Assembly: GCF_032854445.1 (NCBI RefSeq)
Contig: NC_088297.1
Coordinates: 21,961,127-22,021,126, forward strand
Reading direction: 5' to 3'
Source of the DNA: Liolophura sinensis
Taxonomy: Eukaryota > Mollusca > Polyplacophora > Chitonida > Chitonidae
DNA length: 60,000 nucleotides
Shown: in pieces, positions 55,901 through 60,000 of the stretch
Position numbering within the stretch: the stretch's first letter is position 1
Layout: each line of letters opens with the position of its first letter
The notes under the pieces: model-generated
What the model saw: only the letters and a program-made list of their open reading frames with translations
What the model was told of the DNA's origin: nothing
Database searches by the model: none
Position numbers and translations under genes: made by a program

Positions 55901-57606
55901 TTAAGGAAGGCCATACTAAACATAAACCAACCATACATCTACTGCACTACAGATTTGCTATGTTGTATTACAATGCTATTTTATGCATCTCTTCCATCAG
56001 CACTCAGGGAATTTCAGGACGTATAATACATGCAGTAATCCTGTCAAGTTTGAATTGGAGTGACTAGGACAACAAGCTACCTGTTCTTGCACCCCCCACT
56101 ATTTTGATGATGATTACAATCTACACTGCTGACCAATGGCTAACACAGATAATAAACTGTCAATCAGACAACTTACATGTACATGTATGTATCTCATGGC
56201 GCCATTTTTACCCCCTACTAAGAAGGCTTGGAAGCTTGTTAGTGATCTTATATGTTATGACATGGTATAAATATAATATACACTAGAGTATAAGAAACAT
56301 TAAACTTTGCCCATGATTATTTCTCTACCCTGACTGAGCCTAAACTAAAAAGCGAGACTGGCATTGGGTCACAAGACAAAACTGAGAAAGGTAAAAGTCT
56401 TTTCAACATTTTGTTTAATACGCTGAAATGGTTGTTTTCTTCAAGGACACATTCTCAATTTAAATAGTACGCAAATACTAAATGCAATTTCTAGACCCAT
56501 ATTACTGCCATAATGTATGTACAGCTTTCCAAATGACGGTATTTTCAGAAAATTAATACGTTCGCAAAACTACTAGTTGTATGCATGACACTATGTCTCA
56601 GATGAAAAATTACCATTTTTTTTACAGAAATAAAAGACTCTGCCAACAAACAAGACACATGTTACATAAGGAGCTTGCAGCTTTAGGTTTTAGTATGAAA
56701 TTCAATACAACTTGAGTTGAAATAAAAATTTATATTTTGTACTTTTATTTTCTAGCAAGAGACTTTCATAGTTCGTACCCTAAACTCATTTTATTTTTTT
56801 CATTCAATGAAATGAACTCATGGTTTGCAAGTTTTTTAAACTTATTTATTTTTGATAGCATTTAAATTAAAATGGGAAAGTAAAGCTAATCACACTTCTT
56901 TTATTCATTTATTCGACTATTTTGATACTTTGCCCTAGAAGGCCTGTACAATACAATAATTCCCTTAATGTGACATTGGTCCATGAGTGAAAGAATTTTT
57001 CTTTTCAGTAAAAATTGTCATAATTTTTCAATGTTACCACACAAGGAAACAGATTTCTCTGACTTTATCTAAATCAAAATATTATGAATATCAGAATAAC
57101 AATTCTGATGGCATTGCCACATATAAATTTAATTCCATTACACGGGACACATTAGTTTAATTATAGAAAATAACTGGCATATGTCACCTCAACAAATTAA
57201 TATTTCCGTTCCATGCGGTGTGTCACTAATTCTGCTCCATTCTGGAATTTAAACATCCTACTTTTGCATCTTACTGCAGTTTCCACAACATTCGTTGTTG
57301 TTGTAAAGATACCTACCCGATTCTGTGGAACTTTTCCTGGCCAGCAGCCACGTAAGATTCCCCTCGCTTTATCACCTGATCTAAATCTGTTACTCGGTGT
57401 CCACCCACAGGGGTATAAAGTCTACGGACAGCCCCAAATCGGGGTCTAAGCGTGTCCGTAACATGATCTAAGAACACATCAAAGTTTGCGATTTTCCGTT
57501 TGTTGATGATAATCCGTTTGCCGGGGAATTTCTCATCGCCGTTTTGGTACACGCTGATCTGCTTCGCTCGCTCGATCACCGGGAGAGTGGTGTCGGCTGC
57601 TGCCAT
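16729..57606 (-). CDS. DCDC2: DCDC2 orthologue, doublecortin-domain protein (whole gene, 11-12 coding exons)
   Basis: This is a microtubule-binding protein of cilia. Coding exons, 5' to 3': 57606-57317, 53863-53809, 39795-39719, 36693-36559, 32300-32157, 29658-29539, 28845-28748 and 27935-27811, then either 27000-26686 (short form) or 23429-23355, 21259-20711 and 16983-16729 (long form). Every junction has GT/AG and a matching phase. DCX domain 1 spans residues about 17-102 and DCX domain 2 about 136-220. A DCDC2-specific motif, VDIPVDQREAEVVE, follows at about residues 335-348 and resembles the human DCDC2 'VPVDQRPAEIV' segment that I recall. The long form (about 640 aa) adds a Ser/Pro/Glu/Arg repeat region and two IQ motifs; the short form is about 452 aa. 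The orthology is secure. The isoform structure is inferred from sequence only. Intron 2 is about 14 kb. Confidence 0.9.
17140..17185 (+). mobile_element. SINE 3' tail fragment
   Basis: Only the extreme 3' end of the main SINE family (ACACCAATCAAATAAATAAA and more AAAT units) is present. It is a severely 5'-truncated copy in DCDC2 intron 10. Confidence 0.6.
17497..17763 (-). mobile_element. tRNA-derived SINE, full-length reference copy
   Basis: The best-preserved copy in the window. On the minus strand it runs from a tRNA-like head (GGGGGCCTCCGTGGCTCAGT, A-box-like), through a degenerate B box (GAATTCAAGTCC), the central GTCGTGGGTTTCCCCCGG block and the GTCGTATAAGTGAAATATTC core, to ACACCAATCAAATAAATAAA. 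Length is about 267 bp. It serves as the reference for the other copies. Confidence 0.92.
18480..19080. other. Intron 10 sequence with a weak dispersed-repeat remnant
   Basis: Around 18960-19075 the sequence resembles the interspersed pair at 23.5 and 38.7 kb (ATTCTCCAACCTTTTCAC, later ACACTTTCTGAGA). Otherwise unique, with A-runs. Confidence 0.3.
19470..20560. repeat. Tandem array of 73-78-bp units in DCDC2 intron 10
   Basis: About 15 copies containing GAGATTGTATTTGTCGTTCA and TTCGTGTATGCATCATCATG. At least two unit types recur in a patterned order: 'GAGAGATGAGATTG' and 'GTGTGGAGATGGGACTG'. It ends about 150 bp from exon 10. Open frames of up to 99 codons on both strands are repeat artefacts. 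Confidence 0.92.
20711..21259 (-). CDS. DCDC2: DCDC2 long-form exon 10: Ser-Pro-Glu-Arg repeat region
   Basis: 549 bp, phase 0 to phase 0. The acceptor is TGTCCAG after a pyrimidine-rich run, and the donor is AAG|GTAGAT. The first two-thirds encode roughly fifteen imperfect copies of an 8-10-residue unit of type ESPEPRRE, rich in Ser-Pro and likely disordered and phosphorylated. The last part is acidic and then mixed (DRDDVIDDDDIPEKR, ITDPTYPGKRGKEK). The repeat is an in-frame coding minisatellite. A noncoding minisatellite reading is possible, but the frame stays open for 183 codons, the splice sites fit, and the non-repeat end is still protein-like. Confidence 0.68.
22738..22856 (-). repeat. 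39-bp minisatellite, three copies, open in one frame
   Basis: Three copies of a 39-bp (13-codon) unit. Read on the minus strand it gives PTKAVEQTHPATQ-type repeats, open until a stop just after the last copy. It lies between long-form exons 9 and 10 of DCDC2. No phase-0 acceptor/donor pair of good quality was found, so I do not call it an exon. Confidence 0.8.
23355..23429 (-). CDS. DCDC2: DCDC2 long-form exon 9: charged linker
   Basis: Exactly 75 bp, phase 0 to phase 0, with acceptor AATGACAG and donor GTAAGT. It encodes EERIEHSRQDDMGTTKERRS followed by NSNER. Skipping or including it does not change the frame. It has no recognised domain. The strong splice sites and the phase match to exon 8 and to 21259 are the evidence. 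Confidence 0.7.
23460..23740 (+). repeat. Dispersed repeat, family 'A' copy 1
   Basis: Aligns by eye with 38640-38880. Shared blocks include ATTCTT-AACC-TTTCAACCA, then 'CATTTTGAGAGAA' versus 'CATTCTGAGAGAA', 'TTTAGCGT-ATT-TCATAAT' and 'TTTAG--G--GAAAAGGTT-A-GATTT'. Probably an old non-autonomous element; its ends are not defined. Confidence 0.5.
23961..24213 (+). mobile_element. Dispersed element ending in (ACTC)n, copy 1
   Basis: About 250 bp, distinct from the main SINE. Landmarks are GGCTTGGGCGGTGCAGC, GTCTGAGTGAAGCAGCACTA, GTCATATGACTGAAAAATTG and a tail AAAACCCAAGCACTCACTC. A second copy lies in reverse at 40693-40862. It appears to be another molluscan SINE-like family, in DCDC2 intron 8. 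Confidence 0.7.
24890..25112 (-). repeat. Dispersed repeat, family 'C' copy (reversed)
   Basis: The reverse complement shares GCATATGAAAGAGCAACTTT, GCAATTTA-CAC and ATTTTGGAGA with the copies at 31553 and 50449. An old interspersed element with undefined ends. Confidence 0.55.
25365..25720. repeat. 37-38-bp minisatellite array
   Basis: About nine or ten copies of TCCAATCACACAACATG plus AACATTCACTCAAAAATCTG. Two unit types alternate ('ATAACATGTAACATTCACTC' and 'ACAACATGAAACATTCACAC'), suggesting dimer-wise expansion. In DCDC2 intron 8; the 147-codon frame is repeat read-through. Confidence 0.9.
26390..26395 (-). terminator. Candidate poly(A) signal of the short DCDC2 form
   Basis: A canonical AATAAA on the minus strand, about 290 nt past the TGA at 26686. 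It supports, but does not prove, that the exon ending there is terminal. The sequence is AT-rich, so a chance hexamer is possible. Confidence 0.4.
26686..27000 (-). CDS. DCDC2: DCDC2 alternative terminal exon (short form), acidic tail
   Basis: Begins in phase 0 after the acceptor ATGTCATAG. It encodes 104 residues starting EEEIVTSHHGDKERR, passes through an acidic stretch (APLEDEQ, MEEAPEGFEREEG) and ends RPWDIYPADM at a TGA. A minus-strand AATAAA lies at 26390-26395, about 290 nt past the stop, so this exon could be a real 3' end giving a protein of about 452 aa. The acidic tail resembles the end of vertebrate DCDC2. Alternatively it is internal: AGG|GTACCA near the end is a phase-0 donor, though a weak one, that could splice on to 23429. 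Confidence 0.75.
   Translation of the reverse strand, partial: EEEIVTSHHGDKERRASRSYKSEDGVQGEELPERRVSFKGDNQSRRKSVDADAPLEDEQNMLQQNSRAEDHTMEEAPEGFEREEGPNSKRVPFYRPWDIYPADM
27811..27935 (-). CDS. DCDC2: DCDC2 coding exon 8: conserved VPVDQR motif
   Basis: A 125-bp exon, phase 1 to phase 0, with acceptor CCACAG and donor GTTTGT. It contains GGVFKAHRENQATRGAREI and VDIPVDQREAEVVE. In human DCDC2, as I recall it, the equivalent reads 'GIFKAG...ETRGA...' and then 'VPVDQRPAEIV', so this exon fixes the orthology outside the DCX domains. All exons downstream of it start in phase 0 with Glu-Glu or a similar charged run, which makes alternative 3' ends possible. Confidence 0.9.
28420..28645. repeat. Degenerate 22-30-bp minisatellite
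   Basis: Repeats of GGAAACTGGAGTGCCTGGAG with irregular spacers. It lies in intron 7, beginning about 100 bp from exon 7. Confidence 0.75.
28748..28845 (-). CDS. DCDC2: DCDC2 coding exon 7: basic linker
   Basis: A 98-bp exon, phase 2 to phase 1, with acceptor TTGTCTAG and donor GTTAGT. It reads TRRNQVKKEDPVIHEKPVAY, then KRNGKKEVNYDQ, and is Lys/Arg-rich like the flanking linker. It is supported by phase continuity with both neighbours; there is no domain here. Confidence 0.78.
29125..29485 (-). mobile_element. Two SINE fragments close together
   Basis: 29125-29235 carries GGGGGAAACCAACAACC through GACTTGAACTCACAG. 29405-29485 carries ACTTGAACTCACAACGACTG through the tRNA-like head 'GGCCACCGCAGCCCC'. 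Both point leftwards, so they may be one copy split by an insertion of about 170 bp, or two truncated copies. Confidence 0.65.
29539..29658 (-). CDS. DCDC2: DCDC2 coding exon 6: basic Ser/Asn-rich linker
   Basis: A 120-bp exon, phase 2 to phase 2, with acceptor TTTTCAG and donor GTAAGT. It encodes a low-complexity stretch including HKLTPLSNRNSKKGSQDSSV and NNGAMNSRPR. It corresponds in position and composition to the Ser/Lys/Arg-rich linker after domain 2 in vertebrate DCDC2. Support comes mainly from splice sites and phase continuity. Confidence 0.8.
29805..30405. repeat. Minisatellite array, units of about 40-60 bp
   Basis: About twelve copies of GATAGGACACCACC, a variable 'TAGTCCCC' or 'TGGTGGCC' block and AAGGAAACTACCC. 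A C/A-rich decayed extension, with AACCAC-type units, runs to about 30660. In DCDC2 intron 5. Confidence 0.88.
31553..31745 (+). repeat. Dispersed repeat, family 'C' copy
   Basis: Shares CTGAACCTTTTCGCATATG, CTTTCAGTGCAATTTAAGCA and 'AGTCTAC-A-AATAAAG' with 50449-50625; a reversed copy is at 24890-25112. In DCDC2 intron 5. Confidence 0.65.
32157..32300 (-). CDS. DCDC2: DCDC2 coding exon 5: second half of DCX domain 2
   Basis: A 144-bp exon, phase 2 to phase 2, with acceptor TTGTCAG and donor GTGAGC. It encodes LCTLDGRAIHSVHEI, CYVACGTEKF and VAKDYEHPKV, which close the second doublecortin domain. The end (SPRQERR) starts the basic, unstructured middle region. Confidence 0.9.
32411..32511. 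repeat. Perfect 28-bp inverted repeat (hairpin) next to DCDC2 exon 5
   Basis: The arms 32411-32438 and 32484-32511 are exact reverse complements, beginning CTTCTGATTTATTTC. Inner sequence (TATTCTATCATGC against TATTCTAACATGC) extends the pairing towards a very short loop. About 110 nt from the exon 5 acceptor in intron 4, so the pre-mRNA would fold here. Possibly a small fold-back element. Confidence 0.85.
32562..32805. repeat. 35-bp minisatellite, seven copies
   Basis: Seven copies of CCTCTCAAGGAACAGTACA plus TTTTGTGTACAGTAGA, almost identical. In DCDC2 intron 4. Confidence 0.92.
32790..32844. repeat. Hairpin formed by an inverted end of the 35-bp array
   Basis: Arms 32790-32814 and 32820-32844 pair with two mismatches in 25 bp around a 5-bp loop. 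The right arm is an inverted copy of part of the preceding repeat unit, so any array copy can also pair with it. Confidence 0.85.
33125..34118. repeat. 36-bp minisatellite array, about 28 copies
   Basis: Nearly identical copies of ACTCAAAAGTCTGTTGTCCA plus CTGTACATACATGTAC. Two copies have lost one A (near 33418 and 33958). A CTG-to-GTG variant recurs every 72 bp near 33494-33640. Because 36 is a multiple of three and the unit lacks stops in several frames, open frames of up to 353 codons arise on both strands; none is a gene. Degraded relatives continue to about 34700. In DCDC2 intron 4. Confidence 0.95.
34718..34866 (-). mobile_element. SINE fragment
   Basis: Tail TTTATTTATTTA, then GTGTTTTATGCTGCACTCAA, the core, and 'GCAGAGCCTGGGTGAAA'. 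The head half is missing. Confidence 0.7.
36017..36272 (-). mobile_element. tRNA-derived SINE, near full length
   Basis: Leftward copy in DCDC2 intron 4, from GGTGTTTTAAGAAATGCTCA to the head CTCAGCCACGGAGG. Diverged but complete in layout. Confidence 0.8.
36559..36693 (-). CDS. DCDC2: DCDC2 coding exon 4: first half of DCX domain 2
   Basis: A 135-bp exon, phase 2 to phase 2, with acceptor TTCACAG and donor GTAAGT. Visible landmarks are VHPNGNDLENPHRV (the second-domain 'NGD' strand), WEMVLDAIKERV and RGGAIRK. These match the 'W-VL--VTE-I-LRSGAVHRL' portion of vertebrate DCDC2 domain 2. Confidence 0.9.
38277..38548 (+). mobile_element. tRNA-derived SINE, full length, opposite orientation
   Basis: Starts GGGGGCCTTCGTGGCTGAGC and ends ACCAATCAAATAAATAAA. 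It is the only full-length plus-strand copy in the window and lies in DCDC2 intron 3. Confidence 0.88.
38640..38885 (+). repeat. Dispersed repeat, family 'A' copy 2
   Basis: Pairs with 23460-23740 (see that entry for the shared blocks). Lies about 90 bp beyond the SINE at 38277-38548. Confidence 0.5.
39719..39795 (-). CDS. DCDC2: DCDC2 coding exon 3: linker into DCX domain 2
   Basis: A 77-bp exon, phase 0 to phase 2, with acceptor TTTCAG and donor GTAAGT. It encodes IKPVRHSRIQTSGRIRKI followed by RTEPIII. The 'IKPV-HSRI...R-RK' stretch is diagnostic of DCDC2 just before its second doublecortin domain. It is separated from exon 2 by the longest intron of the gene (about 14 kb). Confidence 0.9.
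40693..40862 (-). mobile_element. Dispersed element ending in (ACTC)n, copy 2, truncated
   Basis: The reverse complement has GTCATATGACTGAAAAATTG and CCAAGCACTCACTCACTC, as in 23961-24213, and the GAAGCAGCACTA block. The distal part is missing or unrecognisable. Confidence 0.7.
40870..44880. other. DCDC2 intron 2, mostly unique sequence
   Basis: About 4 kb with no array and no clear SINE. It holds scattered ACATGTACATGT palindromes and a CRE-like TTACGTCA near 42518. No exon candidate was found. Confidence 0.35.
44880..45140. promoter_or_regulatory. Possible intronic regulatory block rich in homeodomain sites
   Basis: Repeat-free and compositionally different from its surroundings. It has TTTAATTAAA (44919-44928), CTAATTAAG (about 44944), TTAATTACC and CATGGCAAC. 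It sits in the long intron 2. It looks like a conserved enhancer, but no comparison could be made. Confidence 0.2.
45205..45575. repeat. 41-bp minisatellite, about nine copies
   Basis: Copies of TACAGAGCCATATCCAGAGT plus CATTCACCCTTACCCCTTTCC, one with a 3-bp deletion. Frames of 143 and 167 codons here are read-through. In DCDC2 intron 2. Confidence 0.92.
46162..46677 (-). mobile_element. Three tandem copies of a truncated SINE
   Basis: Units begin at about 46162, 46334 and 46515 (spacing about 170-180 bp). Each has TTTATTTACTTGATC-GTGTT, the ATTTCACTTATACAGTGG core and the 'GCAGAGCCCAGTGGAAAC' block, and ends GCCTACAGGTAC. The shared ends show that a unit already cut short was duplicated in tandem. 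In DCDC2 intron 2. Confidence 0.88.
46680..50445. other. DCDC2 intron 2, mostly unique sequence
   Basis: No clear array. At 47904-48172 several overlapping inverted segments (TGTTGGATAAC with its complement at about 48022; ACTCCTTTTCTTATAT with its complement at about 48153) suggest a decayed fold-back element. No exon found. Confidence 0.35.
50449..50625 (+). repeat. Dispersed repeat, family 'C' copy
   Basis: See 31553-31745. The shared block CTTTCAGTGCAATTTAAGCA is identical in the two copies. Confidence 0.65.
51326..51436 (-). mobile_element. SINE fragment
   Basis: Tail ATTTATTTATTTATTTCATT, then GGTGTTTTATGCTG and the core AGTATTTCACTCATACAGTG. Only the 3' third is present. Confidence 0.7.
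52751..52900 (-). mobile_element. SINE fragment
   Basis: GTTTCACTTATACGACGGTA through GCAGCTTGCTGGCAGATCTT to 'GAGAGGAAGCTAG'. The tail is shortened and the head missing. Confidence 0.7.
53339..53405 (-). mobile_element. Strongly diverged SINE 3' remnant
   Basis: ATTTATTCATTC followed by GTTGTTTAACACCATTCAAG and AATTTATCAC resembles the SINE tail and core at low identity. Confidence 0.35.
53809..53863 (-). CDS. DCDC2: DCDC2 coding exon 2: end of DCX domain 1 and linker
   Basis: A 55-bp exon entered in phase 2 after a CTGCAG acceptor and left in phase 0 at GTGAGT. It reads (G)YLEIEVSPRKRLTKGSLD. 'GYLEI' completes the DCX fold as 'NYLDI' does in vertebrate DCDC2, and the basic linker follows. 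It is too short to find by open-frame length and was located by phase and homology. Confidence 0.88.
53870..57310. other. DCDC2 intron 1, unique AT-rich sequence
   Basis: 3.4 kb with no array or SINE seen and no exon candidate. Confidence 0.4.
57317..57606 (-). CDS. DCDC2: DCDC2 coding exon 1: start codon and most of DCX domain 1
   Basis: Starts MAAADTTLPVIERAKQ and encodes 96 codons plus two bases. Doublecortin landmarks are clear: YQNGDEKFPGKRI, FDVFLDHVT, RFGAVRRLYTPVGGHRV and SYVAAGQEKF. The donor is GTAGGT at 57311-57316. The ATG at 57606 was chosen because a strong acceptor (polypyrimidine run ending TTTTTAG, 57615-57617) lies 8 bp upstream. The open frame further upstream to an earlier Met at 57690 is therefore intron, and the gene should have at least one 5' untranslated exon nearer 57.65-57.9 kb. 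Confidence 0.92.
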
Positions 57607-57736
57607 GATTATTCCTAAAAAGAGAAAATCAGTTTTCACCAGAACAGTTTTGACATTTCCCGGCACATGTTCGCTGTCAAACGCACGCAAACAAATCCAC
57701 GACCGTCAACTCGTCTCCTCGCCACCGCTTAACGCT

Positions 57737-57754
57737 ACTGCATGCTGGGATTGC
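57737..57754 (-). promoter_or_regulatory. CCCAGCATGC element (ZNF143/THAP11-like) in the DCDC2 promoter
   Basis: The minus strand reads GCAATCCCAGCATGCAGT, close to the core of the ZNF143/THAP11 site (ACTACAATTCCCAGCATGC type). It is found at many housekeeping promoters just upstream of the start site. It sits between the X-box and the first coding exon. A GCCAAT box (CCAAT type) lies farther upstream at about 57957-57963 on the same strand. The assignment rests on motif resemblance only. Confidence 0.4.
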
Positions 57755-57783
57755 ACTTGTTTATTCCTGCTGAACTTTGACCC

Positions 57784-57797
57784 GTTGTCATGGAAAC
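57784..57797 (-). promoter_or_regulatory. RFX X-box in the DCDC2 promoter
   Basis: The plus strand reads GTTGTCATGGAAAC and the minus strand GTTTCCATGACAAC. Both orientations fit the 14-bp X-box consensus RYYNYYWTRRNRAC bound by RFX factors, which switch on ciliary genes. It lies about 170 bp upstream of the ATG-bearing exon. Human DCDC2 is reported to be RFX-regulated through X-boxes, so the position is what one would predict. RFX binding is an inference. Confidence 0.65.
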
Positions 57798-58250
57798 ACG
57801 TGGCACGAAACTGACAACATGGAAGCTACATTCCACGTGTGGCAATATCCAGTGGCTATTGTTTTCAGCATTTTCCCTCTGTTTACACCGCAACTGTAGA
57901 TCTTCATATGTCCGCCCTATGTGCAGAGCTTCGCTAAATGACACTGACACGACTTCATTGGCAATTAGTCAAGCGTAGACTCCTCGAAAGGCGTGAGCCG
58001 TACGTCAATCTTTGACAACGGTACCGGTAAATAATGAACTCGGCCGTACTAAGGCCGTTGTCAATTTGGCTACCTTTTATAGTGCACACCCTGCTATAGG
58101 CATAGAGTACATTTTATTACTTTACAGTGTTAACAAGAATCTGAACAGACCATTCAAGCCACACTCTTAATATAAATCGAGTCGGGGAAACAGATATTGA
58201 TACCAGCTGTCAACAATAATTGTCTGACATGATAGCACGCATGGTCTACT

Positions 58251-58483
58251 TCATTTATTTCTTCGATTATTGTATTACGCGGTGCTCAAGGATATTTCAC
58301 TTACACGACGGCGGCCAGTATTATGGTGGGAGGAAACCTTTCAGAGTCCGGAGGAAACACACAACCATCCGCAACCAGGTTGCTGACAGACCCTCCAATG
58401 TAAAACCGGAGAATCCAGCATGTCTGTGTTGGACTTGAACTCACGGCGACCAATTTGGTCAGCTTCCGTGTCATCACGGAGGG
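58251..58483 (-). mobile_element. tRNA-derived SINE, near full length
   Basis: Leftward, from TTCATTTATTTCTTCGATTA and ATATTTCACTTACACGACGG to 'GACTTGAACTCACGGCGACC'. The tRNA-like head is shortened. Located about 450 bp upstream of the DCDC2 X-box. Confidence 0.8.
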
Positions 58484-58632
58484 TAAGACTTCCTTACACA
58501 GTTACGCATATATACGTACATGTATACGTAGGCAGACTAACGTACGCCACATTACCAATATTTCAGCCATATCGCGGTGATTATAATATATATGGAAGGC
58601 AAAAATGACATTGATAAGGTACAGTACTTAGG

Positions 58633-58634
<2 letters not shown>

Positions 58635-58689
<55 letters not shown>
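58635..58689. repeat. (TA)n microsatellite, 55 bp
   Basis: Uninterrupted alternating TA. It leaves both strands open as Ile-Tyr runs, which is not coding. Confidence 0.97.
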
Positions 58690-58691
<2 letters not shown>

Positions 58692-58799
58692 GCCAACAGT
58701 CTGCCTTCGTATACTTGCACGTATGTACATGTATGAGTAATTGTGTAAGGAAGTCTTACAGGCATATGTTGTGCCGTATTTGCATGATTTACGCCTCGC

Positions 58800-59640
58800 T
58801 GTAATATACATCTTGTTAATACAGTAATAATCAGTAATACTCATTCTATGCCTATATTGTTCAGTTGCGTTATCGATTTCCGCTCTATGACTATGATTAA
58901 ATGACATAAGTCTATGATACAGATGTTGTTCGTTTCTGAAATATTTATTTACACCGGCAATTATTGTGCTACCAGTATACATACAGTACGCTACTTGTCG
59001 TTGTTATCGCATGTAAATAAATCAACAAATATTACCACGCAAAGGTTTCGTGTTTTGTGGAAAATTTACTTATCACTCTTGGTCAATTTGTACATCTTTT
59101 AGCTGGAACATAGGATCGGCTACTTCACCTGCGACAGACTAACGCCCACTTAAATATAGGGAAGCTTACAGCAAATCTTGCCAAGATTTCGAGATCGTAA
59201 TTTTTTTGAATGTTTGACAAGATTCGATACATTTTTGCAGTTGCACATGTGCGGTTGTTTAAGACATTTAATTAAGTTTGGATTATGCTGCTAAGGAACC
59301 AGTGTAGTCATATGTTACAACGTTACAATGTTACATTCACCAACACTCACAATACAAATGTATATACAATTAAAAATAAAGCAGATATTGTAATACAAAT
59401 TTATGATTACAAACAAATATTTCAATGACTGTAAAGCGAGTATAATCCAGGTGGACTTGTTCTATGCCGTCTGAGGTAAATGATAATAATATTAATGCTT
59501 TATTTCAGACACCAAGATACATATGAAAAAAAGGTTTTACAATAGAAGTAAAAGAAACGCCAAAAAGGTCACGAACACAAAAGCTCTGAGCTACACCATT
59601 GTACAGCAGGCATTATCGAACATACAAAGTATTATGCTAC
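58800..59640. other. Intergenic sequence, nothing recognised
   Basis: AT-rich upstream flank of DCDC2, with no SINE, array or protein-like frame. Confidence 0.4.
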
Positions 59641-59642
59641 TT

Positions 59643-59795
59643 ATCCGTAAGTGGGTCTGCCAGCAACCTGCGGATGGTCGTGGGTTTCCCCCCGGACACT
59701 GCCCGGTTTCCACCCACCATAATGCTGGCCGCCGTCGTATAAGTGAAATATTCTTGAGTACGGCGTAAAACACCAATCATATAAATAAATAAATA
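59643..59795 (+). mobile_element. SINE, 5'-truncated, well preserved
   Basis: GTCTGCCAGCAACCTGCGGA through GCCGCCGTCGTATAAGTGAA to 'ACACCAATCATATAAATAAA'. Close in sequence to the reference copy at 17497. Confidence 0.85.
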
Positions 59796-59880
59796 TCCGT
59801 AAGTGCTGACGTAATCCTGATTAAAGAAAAACAAAACTAGACATGCGTGTATATATAGATATAAGGTTTGATTCGGGCTA

Positions 59881-59980
59881 TACCCGGTGGCCTCTCACCG
59901 ACATGCTGGCCGTCGTTGTATACCGCAAGTGAGATATTCTTGAGTACCGCATAAGACACCAACGAAATAAAGTAATAAAT
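59881..59980 (+). mobile_element. SINE with large internal deletion
   Basis: 'GTGGCCTCTCACCGACATGC' jumps directly to GGCCGTCGTTGTATACCGCA and GAGATATTCTTGAGTACC, then an AAATAAAG tail. The middle of the element is missing. Confidence 0.7.
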
Positions 59981-60000
59981 ATATAGGTATACTGCCTGTA

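Noticed and set aside
57607-57690. Upstream in-frame Met that would lengthen DCDC2 by 28 residues
   Set aside because: A strong splice acceptor (57615-57617) interrupts it and the encoded residues (VLVKTDFLFLG) are intron-like.
58577-58982. Frames with Ile-Tyr runs on both strands
   Set aside because: Translation of the (TA)n microsatellite.

Overview
The window is nuclear DNA from an invertebrate animal, most likely a mollusc. The basis is AT-rich intergenic and intronic sequence, spliced genes with ordinary GT/AG introns, about a dozen copies of a tRNA-derived SINE with an (AAAT)n tail and the 'GAATATTTCACTTATACGAC' core typical of molluscan genomes, a second dispersed family ending in (ACTC)n, the recurrent palindrome TACATGTACATGTA, and the 'AAAGGGAGACAACT' motif common in molluscs. 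No bacterial-style genes, operons, CRISPR or rRNA are present. The long open frames in this window are almost all inside tandem repeats whose unit length is a multiple of three.

Two genes can be supported, both on the minus strand. (1) At 2550-2619 is the first coding exon (23 codons plus one base) of an intracellular lipid-binding / fatty-acid-binding protein, with a TATA box about 110 bp upstream. The remaining exons must lie beyond the left edge. (2) From 57.6 kb down to 16.7 kb lies an almost complete doublecortin-domain gene, the DCDC2 orthologue. I reconstructed it by hand from splice sites and phase: eight constitutive coding exons (348 codons) encode two DCX domains and the DCDC2 post-domain motif. 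After these come either a short acidic terminal exon (26686-27000, about 452 aa in total) or three further phase-0 exons. Those three encode a linker, a long Ser/Pro/Glu/Arg repeat region and a C-terminal pair of perfect IQ motifs (about 640 aa in total). The proposed promoter, just upstream of the ATG exon, holds a perfect RFX X-box (57784-57797), as expected for a ciliary gene. A minus-strand polyadenylation site at 9756-9761, followed by a repeat-poor 3.7 kb, may be a distal 3' end of the same locus.

Layout, left to right: 1-1010 76-bp satellite; 1450-2265 26-bp array; 2550-2740 FABP exon 1 and promoter; 2.8-9.7 kb intergenic with a fold-back MITE (5109-5367), a composite 36-bp array (6225-6830) and two SINEs; 9.7-13.5 kb repeat-poor; 13.8-15.6 kb minisatellites; 16.7-57.6 kb the DCDC2 gene, whose introns carry many minisatellites (19.5-20.6, 22.7, 25.4, 28.4, 29.8-30.4, 32.6, 33.1-34.1, 45.2 and 46.2 kb); 57.6-58.0 kb promoter; 58-60 kb SINEs and a (TA)n tract.

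The two genes have no evident functional link. The DCDC2 product should bind ciliary or axonemal microtubules through its DCX domains, and in the long form also calmodulin or a similar light chain through its IQ tail.
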